From assembly GCF_041224415.1 (NCBI RefSeq), contig NZ_JBGFFE010000003.1, positions 62,001 to 126,000 of the forward strand: DNA of 64,000 nucleotides, read 5' to 3'. The position numbers were made by a program, and so were the translations under genes. Below the pieces are notes generated by a model. It had not been told where the DNA came from and did not search any database. It saw only the letters and a program-made list of their open reading frames with translations. The first letter of the stretch is position 1, and each line of letters opens with the position of its first letter. The stretch comes from Clostridium_B lapidicellarium (lineage in GTDB: Bacteria > Bacillota > Clostridia > Clostridiales > Clostridiaceae). Shown here piece after piece: positions 51,642 through 61,104 of this stretch.

Positions 51642-53339
51642 TTACATTTCCTCGACTACATCGATACCAAGTAAATTCAATCCATTTTTTATTACCTGAC
51701 AAGTTGCCTTTACAAGCTGCAGTCTGGCAAGCTTAGTACCTTCATCTTTTGTTTTTAGAATGCTGTGTGCATTGTAAAATTTATTAAAAGCCTTTGCAAC
51801 TTCTATTACATATCTGGTAACTATGAAGGGCTCCAATTTATCTATGGCATTTATTATGGAGTCCTTAAAATTATTCAAAGCTTTTACAAGCTCAAACTCC
51901 TCTTTGCTGTTTAATTTGCTGTAATCCAGCTGACTGCCCGTACATTTTGTTTTTCTGAGTATACTTTTTCCTCTGGCATAACTGTATTGGACATAGGGCC
52001 CGGTTTCACCATCAAAATTCAACATTTCATTCCAATCAAAAACTATATCCCTCTCCCTGTTGTTTTTTAAATAGGTAAAGATCACAGCTCCTATACCAAC
52101 TTTTTTTGCCACCTGCAGTTTATTCTTTAAATTGGGGTTTTTTTCATTTATTATTTCAAGAGTTCTCTGTACAGACTTATTTAGAAGATCTTCTAAAAAT
52201 ATAACATCGCCATTTCTTGTAGAAAGTTTTTTATCTGCAAACCTCACTAACCCAAATCCCGCATGTATGCATGAGTCTGCCCAATCCTTCCCCATTAATT
52301 TAAGAGTGGTAAACACCTGCTTGAAATAGAGAGATTGATCCATACCCACTACGTAGATGCATTTGTAAAAGTCATAGGTCTTTTTCCTGTATATAGCAGC
52401 AGTCAAATCCCTTGTAGCGTATATGGTAGCACCGTCCGACTTTTTCACAATGCATGGGGGCATGTTATATTTATCCAACATGACCACTTTTGCTCCCTTG
52501 CTCTCCACAAGAAGTCCCTTTTTGTCTATCTCATCTATAACCGCATCCATTTTATCCCTGTAGAAGCTCTCTCCTGCATAGGAATCAAATTCTACTCCCA
52601 ATAAATCGTATACTTTCTTAAATTCCTTAAGACTCAATTTCTTAAACTTTTTCCAGAGTTTTACTTCTTCACTGCATCCATCCTCCAATTTTTTGAAACA
52701 CTCTCTCGCCTCTTCATTGAGTTCAGGTTCTTTTTCAGCTTCCTTATGGAATTTTACATATATTCTAAGAAGTTCCTTTATGGGATTTTTATGAAGCTCC
52801 TCTTCATTGCACCACTTTTTATATGCAACTATAAGTTTTCCGAATTGAGTTCCCCAATCACCCAGATGATTTATCCTGGTACAATTGTAACCTTCAAAAC
52901 TCATCATTTTATAGAGAGAATTCCCTATTGCAGTACTAAACAGATGTCCTACATGAAATGGCTTTGCAATATTTGGTGAAGAGTACTCAACAACTATATT
53001 TTTCCCCTGCCCTATGGAAGAGCTGCCATATTTATCCCCTTCTTCTAGTATTTTTGTCAATATATTTTTTGTAAATATGCCCTTATTCACAAAAAAATTT
53101 AAATAGGGACCTTTGTTTTCAATTTTCTCAAAATAATCTCCTTCAATTTTATTTTTCAGTTCCTCTGCAATTATATTAGGTGATTTCTTTAAACTCTTTG
53201 CCAGTTGAAAACATGGAAATGCATAATCTCCCATTTCAGGTTTAGGAGGTATTTTTATCAGATCTTCTATAAAATCCAATTTTAAGTCCACGTCCAGGTT
53301 TTCTTGAATTTTCTTTGCCAACAGTTCTTTATAATCCAT
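51642..53339 (-). CDS. argS: Arginyl-tRNA synthetase
   Basis: Class I aminoacyl-tRNA synthetase, 565 residues. HIGH signature appears as SSPNIAKPFHVGHLFST; the KMSKS equivalent is degenerate, KKLSTRNG, as usual for ArgRS; the N-terminal tRNA-D-loop domain is ELLAKKIQENLDVDLKLDFIEDL, and the C-terminal anticodon-binding helix bundle starts near residue 440. Start ATG 53339. No T-box is visible upstream; the galE gene ends 98 bases before. Confidence 0.95.
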   Translation of the reverse strand: MDYKELLAKKIQENLDVDLKLDFIEDLIKIPPKPEMGDYAFPCFQLAKSLKKSPNIIAEELKNKIEGDYFEKIENKGPYLNFFVNKGIFTKNILTKILEEGDKYGSSSIGQGKNIVVEYSSPNIAKPFHVGHLFSTAIGNSLYKMMSFEGYNCTRINHLGDWGTQFGKLIVAYKKWCNEEELHKNPIKELLRIYVKFHKEAEKEPELNEEARECFKKLEDGCSEEVKLWKKFKKLSLKEFKKVYDLLGVEFDSYAGESFYRDKMDAVIDEIDKKGLLVESKGAKVVMLDKYNMPPCIVKKSDGATIYATRDLTAAIYRKKTYDFYKCIYVVGMDQSLYFKQVFTTLKLMGKDWADSCIHAGFGLVRFADKKLSTRNGDVIFLEDLLNKSVQRTLEIINEKNPNLKNKLQVAKKVGIGAVIFTYLKNNRERDIVFDWNEMLNFDGETGPYVQYSYARGKSILRKTKCTGSQLDYSKLNSKEEFELVKALNNFKDSIINAIDKLEPFIVTRYVIEVAKAFNKFYNAHSILKTKDEGTKLARLQLVKATCQVIKNGLNLLGIDVVEEM

Positions 53340-53437
53340 ACTTATGCTAAATAAACACGAATTTATTTAACACTTTTCAACTCCTTCCATATTAATTAAC
53401 ATTCCTCGGTTTCAATTCTGGATTTATGTATTTTCAA

Positions 53438-54424
53438 TTATTTTTTATATCCATAAGGGTGGTTTTTATGCCAGTTCCATGCAGTTTCAATAATTGTTTC
53501 AAGAGAGTTATACTTTGGATTCCAACCCAGCTCCTCTCTGGCTTTTCTGGAGGAAGCTACCAATACGGCAGGATCTCCAGCCCTCCTTGGTGCAACTTCT
53601 GCTTCTATTTTTTCACCAGTTACCTGCCTTGAAGTCTCAATTACTTCTTTTACAGAAAATCCCCTTCCATTTCCAAGGTTATATGTTTTGCTCTCGCCGT
53701 CTTCCATTATCTTTTTCAATGCCAGAATATGGGCATCTGCCAAATCGGTAACATGTACGTAGTCTCTTACACAGGTTCCATCCTGGGTATTGTAATCATC
53801 TCCAAATACAAATATTTTATCTCTTTTTTTCAAAGCTACCTGAAGTATTATCGGAATCAGATGGGATTCAGGCCTGTGATCCTCTCCAATAACCCCATCT
53901 ACCTGTGCACCCGCAGCATTAAAGTACCTAAGTGCGGCATATTTTATTCCATATGCCCTGTCGCTCCACTTCAATATCTTTTCAACCGTAAGTTTGGACT
54001 CACCATAGGGATTTGTAGGGTCAGTTTGTGCATTCTCTAAAATGGGAATACTCTTTGGCTCCCCGTAGGTGGCCGCCGTTGAAGAAAATACTATGTATTT
54101 TACACCGTATTTTTTCATTGTATCTATCAAATTCAAAGTACCCCCTACATTGTTTTGAAAGTACCTTATGGGTTCATTTACACTTTCTCCAACCAGAGAA
54201 TAGGCTGCAAAATCTATCACCGCCTCAATTTCATTTTCCTTAAAAACCTTATCCAATGAATTTTCTTCTCTCAGATCACCATTATAGACCCTACCGCCCA
54301 ATATGGCATCTCTGTGACCCTTTTCGAAGTTGTCAAATACTATGACTTCTTTTCCATTTTCCAGCAGCCTTGCCACTATATGGCTGCCTATATATCCTGC
54401 TCCACCGCAAACCAGAATCGGCAT
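53438..54424 (-). CDS. galE: UDP-glucose 4-epimerase
   Basis: Extended short-chain dehydrogenase, 328 residues. NAD motif GGAGYIGSHIVARLL, the catalytic Ser in FSSTAATYGEPK, Tyr-x3-Lys in NPYGESKLTVEKILKW, and AALRYFNAAGA are typical GalE. It interconverts UDP-glucose and UDP-galactose for envelope sugars. ATG 54424 with TAGGAGG upstream. No other sugar genes flank it. Confidence 0.93.
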   Translation of the reverse strand: MPILVCGGAGYIGSHIVARLLENGKEVIVFDNFEKGHRDAILGGRVYNGDLREENSLDKVFKENEIEAVIDFAAYSLVGESVNEPIRYFQNNVGGTLNLIDTMKKYGVKYIVFSSTAATYGEPKSIPILENAQTDPTNPYGESKLTVEKILKWSDRAYGIKYAALRYFNAAGAQVDGVIGEDHRPESHLIPIILQVALKKRDKIFVFGDDYNTQDGTCVRDYVHVTDLADAHILALKKIMEDGESKTYNLGNGRGFSVKEVIETSRQVTGEKIEAEVAPRRAGDPAVLVASSRKAREELGWNPKYNSLETIIETAWNWHKNHPYGYKK

Positions 54425-54503
54425 TATAAAACCTCCTAAAAAATATATAATAATATATATTTTATATCTAAAATCAGTTCATTTCAATTGATATTCCAGT
54501 CGT

Positions 54504-55583
54504 TTACTTCTGCTTGAATTCTGACCATATAAGGTCATAAGTTTTTGTAGCATTTCCCACGTCTCTGAATCTTTCAGCCCTTTTCAGCTCTGAGTCAGGT
54601 ATAAATACCGCCTTGTTATTGAGATATTTCTTTGACATATATTTTTTAGCTGCTTTGTTTGTATTTATATATTCGTTAGCCGTAGTAGCCTCGTTGCTTA
54701 TTTTACCGTCCAGCATGAAGTTTATAAATTTTCCCGCATTTTCTTTATGGGGCGCCTTTGACGGTATTATAAAATTATCTTCCTCTGCATTCATTCCCTC
54801 TTCAGGGTACACTATCTTGAATTTAGGGTTTGACTTAACTGCTGCCGATGCCTGTGAACCATACATAAATCCTACTGTGGTATCGCCGTTTATAAGGCTG
54901 TTATGTGGAGTATCCGCATCGAGAACCTTGACGTTGGGTTTTAATTTAAGCAATTCCTGTTTGGCCTGTGCCAGCTTTTTAGGATCTGTTTCATTCATTG
55001 AATATCCTAATTTTTTAAGTGTCATTCCAATTACTATTCTCGGATCATCCACAAGCACCAGTGAATTTTTAAGTGCAGGGTTCCACAGGTCTTTATAACT
55101 TTTTATCGGGAAATTCACCTTTTCCGAATTATAAACTATCATTTGACTCCCCAGAGTATACGGTATGGAATACCTATTGCCTTTGTCATAAGGTTGGTTT
55201 AAAAACTGCGGATCCACATTTTTGTAGTTAGGTACTTTTGATTTATCTATAGGCTGCATTAATATATTTTTTTGTTTCCCCATGACTTCAATAATGTAGT
55301 CGCTACAAATTACTACATCATATTCAGAGCCCTTGGAAGCCTGAAGTTTTGCAAGCATCTCCTCATTGGTGGAAAAATTATTATAATTCACTTTTATACC
55401 GGTTTGTTTCTGAAATTCATTTACTACTGAATTAGGTACATAATTGGCCCAGGTAAATAAATTTACTACTTTTTCATCACTGCTGGATGTAGGCTGACTT
55501 TGAATACTACAGGCAGACATGGTAAAGGCCAGACAACTGCTTATTATACCCAAAGCTAAAACTTTTAACAATTTTCCTTTCAT
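54504..55583 (-). CDS. potD: PotD, spermidine/putrescine-binding lipoprotein
   Basis: Solute-binding lipoprotein, 359 residues. Signal peptide with lipobox MSAC (cysteine at 25); mature N-terminus VVNLFTWANYVPNSVVNEFQKQTGIKV is the PotD/PotF pattern, and LVLVDDPRIVIGMTLKKLG follows. I start at ATG 55583, whose A is shared with the potC TGA (TGATG); a TTG three bases upstream is also possible. Last gene of potABCD; binding-pocket residues for polyamines cannot be judged by eye. Confidence 0.92.
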   Translation of the reverse strand: MKGKLLKVLALGIISSCLAFTMSACSIQSQPTSSSDEKVVNLFTWANYVPNSVVNEFQKQTGIKVNYNNFSTNEEMLAKLQASKGSEYDVVICSDYIIEVMGKQKNILMQPIDKSKVPNYKNVDPQFLNQPYDKGNRYSIPYTLGSQMIVYNSEKVNFPIKSYKDLWNPALKNSLVLVDDPRIVIGMTLKKLGYSMNETDPKKLAQAKQELLKLKPNVKVLDADTPHNSLINGDTTVGFMYGSQASAAVKSNPKFKIVYPEEGMNAEEDNFIIPSKAPHKENAGKFINFMLDGKISNEATTANEYINTNKAAKKYMSKKYLNNKAVFIPDSELKRAERFRDVGNATKTYDLIWSEFKQK

Positions 55584-56377
55584 CAATTAGATTCCTCCTT
55601 GATTCTATTTATTTTAATAAATTGCATCATGATCAGAATTCCAAAAGTAATTAAAAGCATCAAAGTGCAAAGTGCATTGATTTCCGGTGACAATCCGAAC
55701 CTGAGCATGGAAAATATTTTTATAGGTAAAGTAGTGCTTTCCGGACCGGATACAAAAAAGTTTATAATAACATCATCAAAAGACAGGATAAAGGCAATCA
55801 TAGCTCCCGCCAGTATTCCAGGTAATATAAGCGGAAAAGTGATACTTGTAAATACTTTAAATCTATTTGCCCCAAGATCCATTGCGGCATCTTCAATACT
55901 GTGATCGAATCCTGCCAATCTTGACTTTACTATTATATATACGAAAGGCATGCTAAAGGTTGCATGGGATAAAATCAAAGCACCTATGCCAAGAGGCAGT
56001 CTTATCTGGGAAAAATACATAAGAAGGGCTATCCCCATGATTACTTCGGGAATAACGATAGTTACATTTAAAAGTCCCTCTACCAAACCCTTCCCTCTAA
56101 AACTATATTTATATAGTCCAATGGCACCTGTGGCACCAACTACAGAAGAAATTACCGTGCTTGCAACTGCTATAACCAGACTGTTTTTGAACGCAATTAT
56201 CACGTTTAAATCCTGAAACAGCTTTCTATACCAGTCCATGGTAATCCCCATCCATGCAGTTCCTGCAGATGATTTATTAAATGAATAGACAACAACTATA
56301 AGTATAGGCAAATACAGATATATAAATATCATTCCAATATATATTTTAGAAATCCATCTGAAAATTTTAGATTTCAT
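55583..56377 (-). CDS. potC: PotC, polyamine permease subunit
   Basis: 264 residues, six membrane segments. EAA-loop EDAAMDLGANRFKVFTSITFPLILPG, start-proximal YLYLPILIVVVYSFNKS and IAFILSFDDVIINFFVSGP are family-typical. ATG 56377 overlaps the potB TAA by one base (TAATG). It pairs with PotB to form the membrane channel. Confidence 0.93.
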   Translation of the reverse strand: MKSKIFRWISKIYIGMIFIYLYLPILIVVVYSFNKSSAGTAWMGITMDWYRKLFQDLNVIIAFKNSLVIAVASTVISSVVGATGAIGLYKYSFRGKGLVEGLLNVTIVIPEVIMGIALLMYFSQIRLPLGIGALILSHATFSMPFVYIIVKSRLAGFDHSIEDAAMDLGANRFKVFTSITFPLILPGILAGAMIAFILSFDDVIINFFVSGPESTTLPIKIFSMLRFGLSPEINALCTLMLLITFGILIMMQFIKINRIKEESN

Positions 56378-57228
56378 TAGAAAACCTCCAAGTCAATTTT
56401 CTTTCCCAACAATTTTATACCGACACCTACAATAATTAATATACCAACCATCATTGCCACGGATACAGCTGCCCCGAAAGGCCAGTCCCTTGAAACTAAG
56501 AATTGATTCTTGATGAGATTTCCTATAAGCATTACCTTACTTCCACCCATGAGATCACATATGTAAAAAAGCCCGAGAGAAGGTATAAAGACCAGAATGC
56601 ATCCTGCAACTATTCCAGGCATGGTAAGAGGTAGAGTTACCGTTAAAAAAGCCTTAATGGAATTTGCCCCCAGATCTTTAGCTGCATCTATATAGCCTTT
56701 ATTTACTTTTTCTATGGACGTGTAAAGAGGAAGTACCATAAATGGGAAAAGTGCATATATCATGGCCACAAGTACTGCACCATACGTATACAGCATTTTT
56801 AGCGGCTCAGTAATAAGTCCCATTTTGATAAGGACATTATTTATAAGTCCTTCTGTACTCATGAGTATCATCCATGCATAAGTTCTTATAAGAGAGTTCG
56901 TCCAAAACGGAATGATTATCAGCATTATAGCAAGCACACGGAACCTCTTTGGTATCTTTGCCACTAAGTAGGCAAAAGGATATCCTAAAATTAGCGTAAA
57001 CAAAGTGGTTATAAATGCAATGGAAATGGAATCAAGAAAAATTTTGAAGTACAGCGGAGAAAAGATTCTCCTGTAATTATCAAATGAAAATACTACATCG
57101 ATCCCACCATTTACACCTCTTTGAAGAAAACTTATAAAAATTATATATACAATCGGTACTGCCATAAAAAATATCATCCATATAGAAATTGGAAATATAA
57201 AAAAGTTCTTTTCAATTTTTTTAATCAA
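56377..57228 (-). CDS. potB: PotB, polyamine permease subunit
   Basis: 283 residues, six membrane segments, with EAA loop DAAKDLGANSIKAFLTVTLPLTMPG and the PotB signature PFWTNSLIRTYAWMIL. The start is TTG 57228, overlapping the potA stop by four bases. Partner of PotC. Confidence 0.93.
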   Translation of the reverse strand: MIKKIEKNFFIFPISIWMIFFMAVPIVYIIFISFLQRGVNGGIDVVFSFDNYRRIFSPLYFKIFLDSISIAFITTLFTLILGYPFAYLVAKIPKRFRVLAIMLIIIPFWTNSLIRTYAWMILMSTEGLINNVLIKMGLITEPLKMLYTYGAVLVAMIYALFPFMVLPLYTSIEKVNKGYIDAAKDLGANSIKAFLTVTLPLTMPGIVAGCILVFIPSLGLFYICDLMGGSKVMLIGNLIKNQFLVSRDWPFGAAVSVAMMVGILIIVGVGIKLLGKKIDLEVF

Positions 57229-58334
57229 CTTGCCATCACCTTTTCCCGACAGTGATATCCATTGTTTTCTTCAGAGTTTATTATTACTGCATCCTCCGGG
57301 TTCCAATATATCCATACTGATTCATTTATTTTCGGTGTTTTCAGAGATCTGTTATAATTGGTTGAAATTATTTTTCTCCCGTCTTCCGACATAAAGATAG
57401 TTTTTATACTAGATCCCAGATATACATTTTCCCTGGTCACTGCTTTGATATTAAAATGTTCAACAGCCTTCAGGGAATATTTTACATTTTCTGGTCTGAC
57501 AAGTACGCATACATTGTCTCCAACTTCCAGCGATCTATTGTCTGCAGCTATCTGCAAATTTCCTGCCTTTAATGTGACCTTATCCTCCCAAATACTGTCC
57601 ACTGTGGAATCAAATAAATTGGATTCACCTATAAAAGCAGCTACGAACTTGGTCCGTGGTCTTTCGTATATGTCTCTGGAATCGCCCAATTGTTCTATAG
57701 AGCCCGCATTCATGACAACTATTCTGTCGGAGATATAAAGAGCCTCTTCCTGATCATGAGTTACATAAATAAAAGTTATCCCCAGCCTCTGCTGGAGAGA
57801 TTTCAATTCACTCTGCATTTTTTTCCTGAGTTTAAAATCCAATGCACTTAAGGGTTCATCCAATAACAATATTTTGGGATTATTTATAAGCGACCTTGCA
57901 ATTGCAACTCTCTGCTTTTGCCCGCCGCTTAATTGATCCGGCATTCTTTTCTCATAACCACCGAGCTGTACCAACTCCAGCATTTTAGTCACACGTTCTC
58001 TTATTTCCGGTTTTGAAACCTTTTTGACTTTCAAACCGTAAGCTATGTTTTTATAGACATTCATATGGGGAAAAAGAGCATAATTTTGAAATACCGTATT
58101 GATATTGAGCTCATAGGGCTCCTTATTTTCTATATGCCTGCCGTTTAGCAATATATTCCCACTAGTGGGTTTTTCCAGACCTGCAATCATTCTCAAAATA
58201 GTAGTCTTTCCACATCCGCTTGGACCAAGTATAGTTAAAAATTCACCTTTTCTGATATCCAGGGATATATTTTTTATCACTTTCTGGTTATTAAAAACTT
58301 TTACTAGATCAACTAGCCTAAGTATGTTGTCCAA
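57225..58334 (-). CDS. potA: PotA, polyamine importer ATPase
   Basis: 369 residues. Walker A GPSGCGKTT, Q-loop FQNYALFPHM, signature LSGGQKQR, Walker B LLLDEPLSALD, then the C-terminal TOBE regulatory domain (ESNLFDSTVDSIW onwards). I start at TTG 58334: GGAGG at 58347-58343 is eight bases away. The GTG at 58343 proposed by the longest frame lies inside that ribosome site. First gene of the pot operon, behind a leader with a terminator. Confidence 0.92.
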   Translation of the reverse strand: MDNILRLVDLVKVFNNQKVIKNISLDIRKGEFLTILGPSGCGKTTILRMIAGLEKPTSGNILLNGRHIENKEPYELNINTVFQNYALFPHMNVYKNIAYGLKVKKVSKPEIRERVTKMLELVQLGGYEKRMPDQLSGGQKQRVAIARSLINNPKILLLDEPLSALDFKLRKKMQSELKSLQQRLGITFIYVTHDQEEALYISDRIVVMNAGSIEQLGDSRDIYERPRTKFVAAFIGESNLFDSTVDSIWEDKVTLKAGNLQIAADNRSLEVGDNVCVLVRPENVKYSLKAVEHFNIKAVTRENVYLGSSIKTIFMSEDGRKIISTNYNRSLKTPKINESVWIYWNPEDAVIINSEENNGYHCREKVMAS

Positions 58335-58365
58335 TTTTTCCACCTCCAGATTATAATATAATTAT

Positions 58366-58382
58366 TAAGAGATTTTCTCTTA
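58366..58382 (-). promoter_or_regulatory. Small hairpin before the potA ribosome site
   Basis: TAAGAGA (58366-58372) with TCTCTTA (58376-58382), 7-bp stem, three-base loop, about 18 bases upstream of the GGAGG site in the pot leader. It may affect translation or stabilise the mRNA. Confidence 0.4.
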
Positions 58383-58410
58383 TTATTATATTATTTTATT
58401 TCCCTAAGTC

Positions 58411-58448
58411 AAAAAGCTTCTGCCTCTGTACAGAGGCAGAAGCTTTTT
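58411..58448 (-). terminator. Attenuator-type terminator in the pot leader
   Basis: A perfect 18-bp stem: arms 58411-58428 and 58431-58448 (core GCTTCTGCCTCTG), tip GTAC, ending in T5 on the minus strand. It lies downstream of the pot promoter and upstream of potA, so it would stop the operon transcript unless disrupted. No gene ends here on either strand. Confidence 0.82.
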
Positions 58449-58526
58449 TCTGCAGTCCCTACACACCTTGCGGTCATTAAAGCTTCCTTTAACATCAATT
58501 CCTAGTTTTTCACTCAAGTTTAACTA
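58411..58526 (-). promoter_or_regulatory. Candidate riboswitch/attenuator leader of potABCD
   Basis: About 75 bases between the predicted start (near 58526) and the terminator have structured elements: hairpin TTAAAG/CTTTAA (58488-58473), a GNRA-like ACC-GCAA-GGT hairpin (58472-58463), and GCAGAA (58453-58448), which can pair with TTCTGC (58441-58436) in the terminator's first arm as an antiterminator. I do not recognise it as a known class (not lysine, TPP, purine, SAM, guanidine or preQ1 by sequence). The order promoter-leader-terminator-gene is seen; ligand control, perhaps by a polyamine, is inference. Confidence 0.55.
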
Positions 58527-58532
58527 AAAATA

Positions 58533-58561
58533 ATAATATCACATTACTATTCTCAAGTCAA
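58533..58561 (-). promoter_or_regulatory. Promoter of potABCD
   Basis: Minus strand TTGACT (58561-58556), a 17-base spacer and TATTAT (58538-58533), about 200 bases upstream of potA. The transcript would include the leader and terminator. Confidence 0.75.
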
Positions 58562-58647
58562 TTATGTATATGCAGCATTAATTTACATCAATTTAAAATT
58601 TATGGAAATTTATAATCACATTTATTTCTATACGTCATAAATTAATA

Positions 58648-58686
58648 TTGAACAAATCTTAATCTAAGCTAATATTTTTAGCTTAG
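58648..58686 (+). promoter_or_regulatory. Promoter with palindromic operator, second feo operon
   Basis: TTGAAC (58648-58653), a 16-base spacer, TAATAT (58670-58675). A perfect inverted repeat CTAAGCTAA / TTAGCTTAG (58664-58672 with 58678-58686) covers the -10 region. It does not fit the Fur consensus found at the first feo operon and recalls DtxR-family metal boxes (TTAGG-type half-sites). The regulator is unknown. Confidence 0.6.
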
Positions 58687-58727
58687 GGAAATAATATTAG
58701 AACAGTTACATTAGGGGGAAAATCAAT

Positions 58728-58982
58728 ATGGAAAAACTTTGTCATGTAAATGTAGGCAAAACAGTAATTGTAAAACAGCTTTTTTCAAAAAACTTACTTA
58801 GAGAGAGAATGATGGCATTGGGCATCACCAAGGGAACTTTAATAAAAGTGGTGTTAAAAGGCCCCGGTGATAATTTGACTTTATATAAAATAAGAGATAC
58901 TTTAATTGCCCTTAGAAAAGAGGAAGCATCTCTAATAGCAATTCAACAGGTAAATTTTAATCAATGCTGTAAAGGAGAATGA
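58728..58982 (+). CDS. feoA: FeoA, second set
   Basis: 84 residues, FeoA family: VNVGKTVIVKQLFSKNLLRERMMALGITKGTLIKV, then DNLTLYKIRDTLIALRKEEASLI. Less similar to the first FeoA than expected for a recent duplication. ATG 58728 with GGGGGAAAA upstream. One base separates its stop from the second feoB. Confidence 0.88.
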   Translation: MEKLCHVNVGKTVIVKQLFSKNLLRERMMALGITKGTLIKVVLKGPGDNLTLYKIRDTLIALRKEEASLIAIQQVNFNQCCKGE

Positions 58983-58983
58983 T

Positions 58984-61098
58984 ATGGGTTTAACTTTTGA
59001 ATCTACAAGAAATAAATCTCTCAGAGATACCTTCAACATCAAAATTAGAGAAAAGACCTTTGTAGTAGCACTGGCCGGAAATCCGAACACCGGCAAGAGT
59101 ACTATATTCAACTCCCTTACCGGCCTTCACCAGCACACTGGCAATTGGCCCGGCAAGACCGTGGTAAATGCCCGGGGAAGCTATAAGTACAAAGACTCGG
59201 ATTTTTTAGTTGTTGATCTGCCAGGCACTTATTCAATATTTGCATCCTCCAGCGAAGAAATAGTGGCAAGAGATTTCATATGTTTTGGAAATCCCGACGT
59301 CATAGCTGTAGTTACAGATGCTACCTGCCTTGAACGAAATCTAAACCTGGTATTTCAAATAATGGAAGTTACAAACAATGTAGTACTGTGTATAAACCTG
59401 ATAGACGAAGCGAAGAAAAAGGGAATATTTATAGATGGAAAATCCATAGGAGAAAAACTGGGCATACCTGTAATTCTGTCTTCTGCCAGGAATAACATAG
59501 GTATAGATGAATTAAAGGAAAGTATCTACAATATTGCATCCAATAAAATAAAAATAAGATATAACCCGATAATATATAAAAACATAGAAGACAAAATAGA
59601 TAAAATAAAGAAAACCGTGGAAAAAAATTTCTCAAACATAAATTCAAGGTGGCTTTCTATAAGACTTATGGACGGTGATGAAGATTTTCTCAATTCCATG
59701 TCAAAATATCTTGACAAAGACAGCCTCCACCATGTAAAAGAATTTACGGACGAATTGTGTGAAAGTATGGACAGAGAAGCTTTAAGAGACTATATAACCG
59801 GGGAAAATTACAAATTGGCAGAATTCGTAAAATTGAATTATATTAAAGCATCAAATAAAAATAACAGCAGAAGAATCAACCCTGATCTCATAATCACTTC
59901 AAAAAGATTTGGAATACCGATTATGCTGATAATGTTATGCGGGATTCTATGGATAACAATAAAAGGGGCAAATGTACCTTCTGAATTCCTGTCCAGCGTG
60001 CTGTTTGGCTTCGAAGATACACTTTCAGGCTGGTTCATCGGGTTAAATGCCCCGAAATGGCTGTATGATATATTGGTCTTGGGAATTTACAGAACCGTAG
60101 CTTGGGTTGTATCCGTAATGCTCCCGCCCATGGCAATATTTTTCCCGCTGTTCACATTGCTTGAGGACATCGGATATCTGCCCAGAGTTGCCTTCAATAT
60201 GGATCATCTTTTTAAAAAAGCCTGTGCCCATGGAAAACAGTGCCTTACCATGTGCATGGGACTTGGATGCAATGCGGCCGGAGTAATAGGCTGCAGAATA
60301 ATAGACTCCCCCAGGGAAAAACTTGTAGCCACTGTAACAAACAATTTTGTTCCCTGTAACGGAAGGTTTCCCACACTGATAATAATATCTTCCATGTTCT
60401 TTGCCGCAAATGCCGGTTCCTCCAAAATAATACCTTCCGTTGTCATAACTCTCATCATATTGTTTGGCATATGTATGACACTGCTCATATCATATTTATT
60501 GTCCAAAACTCTATTAAAAGGTGTCTCATCCACATTCACCCTCGAACTTCCACCTTACAGAAAGCCCCAAATCGGAAGGATAATATATACTTCTATAATA
60601 GATAGAACCATATTCGTACTTTGGAGGGCAGTAATAGTAGCAGCTCCTGCCGGGGCGGCCATATGGATATTTTCCAATATATACGTTGGAAATATGAATA
60701 TAATAAACCATATAGTCGTATTTCTGGATCCATTGGGAAAATTCATAGGTATAGACGGATGCATATTGGCGGCTTTTCTATTCGGCCTTCCGGCAAATGA
60801 AATAGTGCTTCCCATACTTCTTATGCTGTATCTGTCCACAAATACAATGGTAGATGTTGAAAGCATAGTATCATTAAAACAGGTATTTTTAAACCACGGA
60901 TGGACATATCTTACAGCCCTAAACACAATGCTCTTCAGTTTGCTTCACTGGCCCTGTGCCACTACTCTTCTCACTATAAAAAAGGAAACTGGAAGCATAA
61001 AATGGACATTGCTGTCAGTGCTCATACCGCTGATAACTGCTTTTGCGGTATGCTCATGTACAACACTGATATATAAAAGTATTCATATACTTGTATAA
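58984..61098 (+). CDS. feoB: FeoB-family transporter, second set
   Basis: 704 residues. G domain from about residue 25: G1 GNPNTGKSTIFN, switch LHQHTGNWPGKTV, G3 DLPGTYSIF, G4 NLID. Then membrane core with GLGCNAAGVIGCRIIDSPREK and PCNGRFPTLIIIS, about ten segments. It differs from the first FeoB in length, an N-terminal extension of about 24 residues, and pore residues (ASGVPA-type SVPAIMSS versus NAAGVIGC). The presence of cysteine and the different operator make a distinct metal or condition possible. ATG 58984 has AAGGAG upstream. Confidence 0.88.
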   Translation: MGLTFESTRNKSLRDTFNIKIREKTFVVALAGNPNTGKSTIFNSLTGLHQHTGNWPGKTVVNARGSYKYKDSDFLVVDLPGTYSIFASSSEEIVARDFICFGNPDVIAVVTDATCLERNLNLVFQIMEVTNNVVLCINLIDEAKKKGIFIDGKSIGEKLGIPVILSSARNNIGIDELKESIYNIASNKIKIRYNPIIYKNIEDKIDKIKKTVEKNFSNINSRWLSIRLMDGDEDFLNSMSKYLDKDSLHHVKEFTDELCESMDREALRDYITGENYKLAEFVKLNYIKASNKNNSRRINPDLIITSKRFGIPIMLIMLCGILWITIKGANVPSEFLSSVLFGFEDTLSGWFIGLNAPKWLYDILVLGIYRTVAWVVSVMLPPMAIFFPLFTLLEDIGYLPRVAFNMDHLFKKACAHGKQCLTMCMGLGCNAAGVIGCRIIDSPREKLVATVTNNFVPCNGRFPTLIIISSMFFAANAGSSKIIPSVVITLIILFGICMTLLISYLLSKTLLKGVSSTFTLELPPYRKPQIGRIIYTSIIDRTIFVLWRAVIVAAPAGAAIWIFSNIYVGNMNIINHIVVFLDPLGKFIGIDGCILAAFLFGLPANEIVLPILLMLYLSTNTMVDVESIVSLKQVFLNHGWTYLTALNTMLFSLLHWPCATTLLTIKKETGSIKWTLLSVLIPLITAFAVCSCTTLIYKSIHILV

Positions 61099-61104
61099 TT
61101 TAAC

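Noticed and set aside
53340..53437. T-box leader before argS
   Set aside because: The gap is only 98 bases and lacks the T-box core and a specifier stem.
58449..58526. TPP riboswitch in the pot leader
   Set aside because: Only GTAGGGA resembles TPP; the CUGAGA and CUGAUC/GGAUAAU landmarks are absent.
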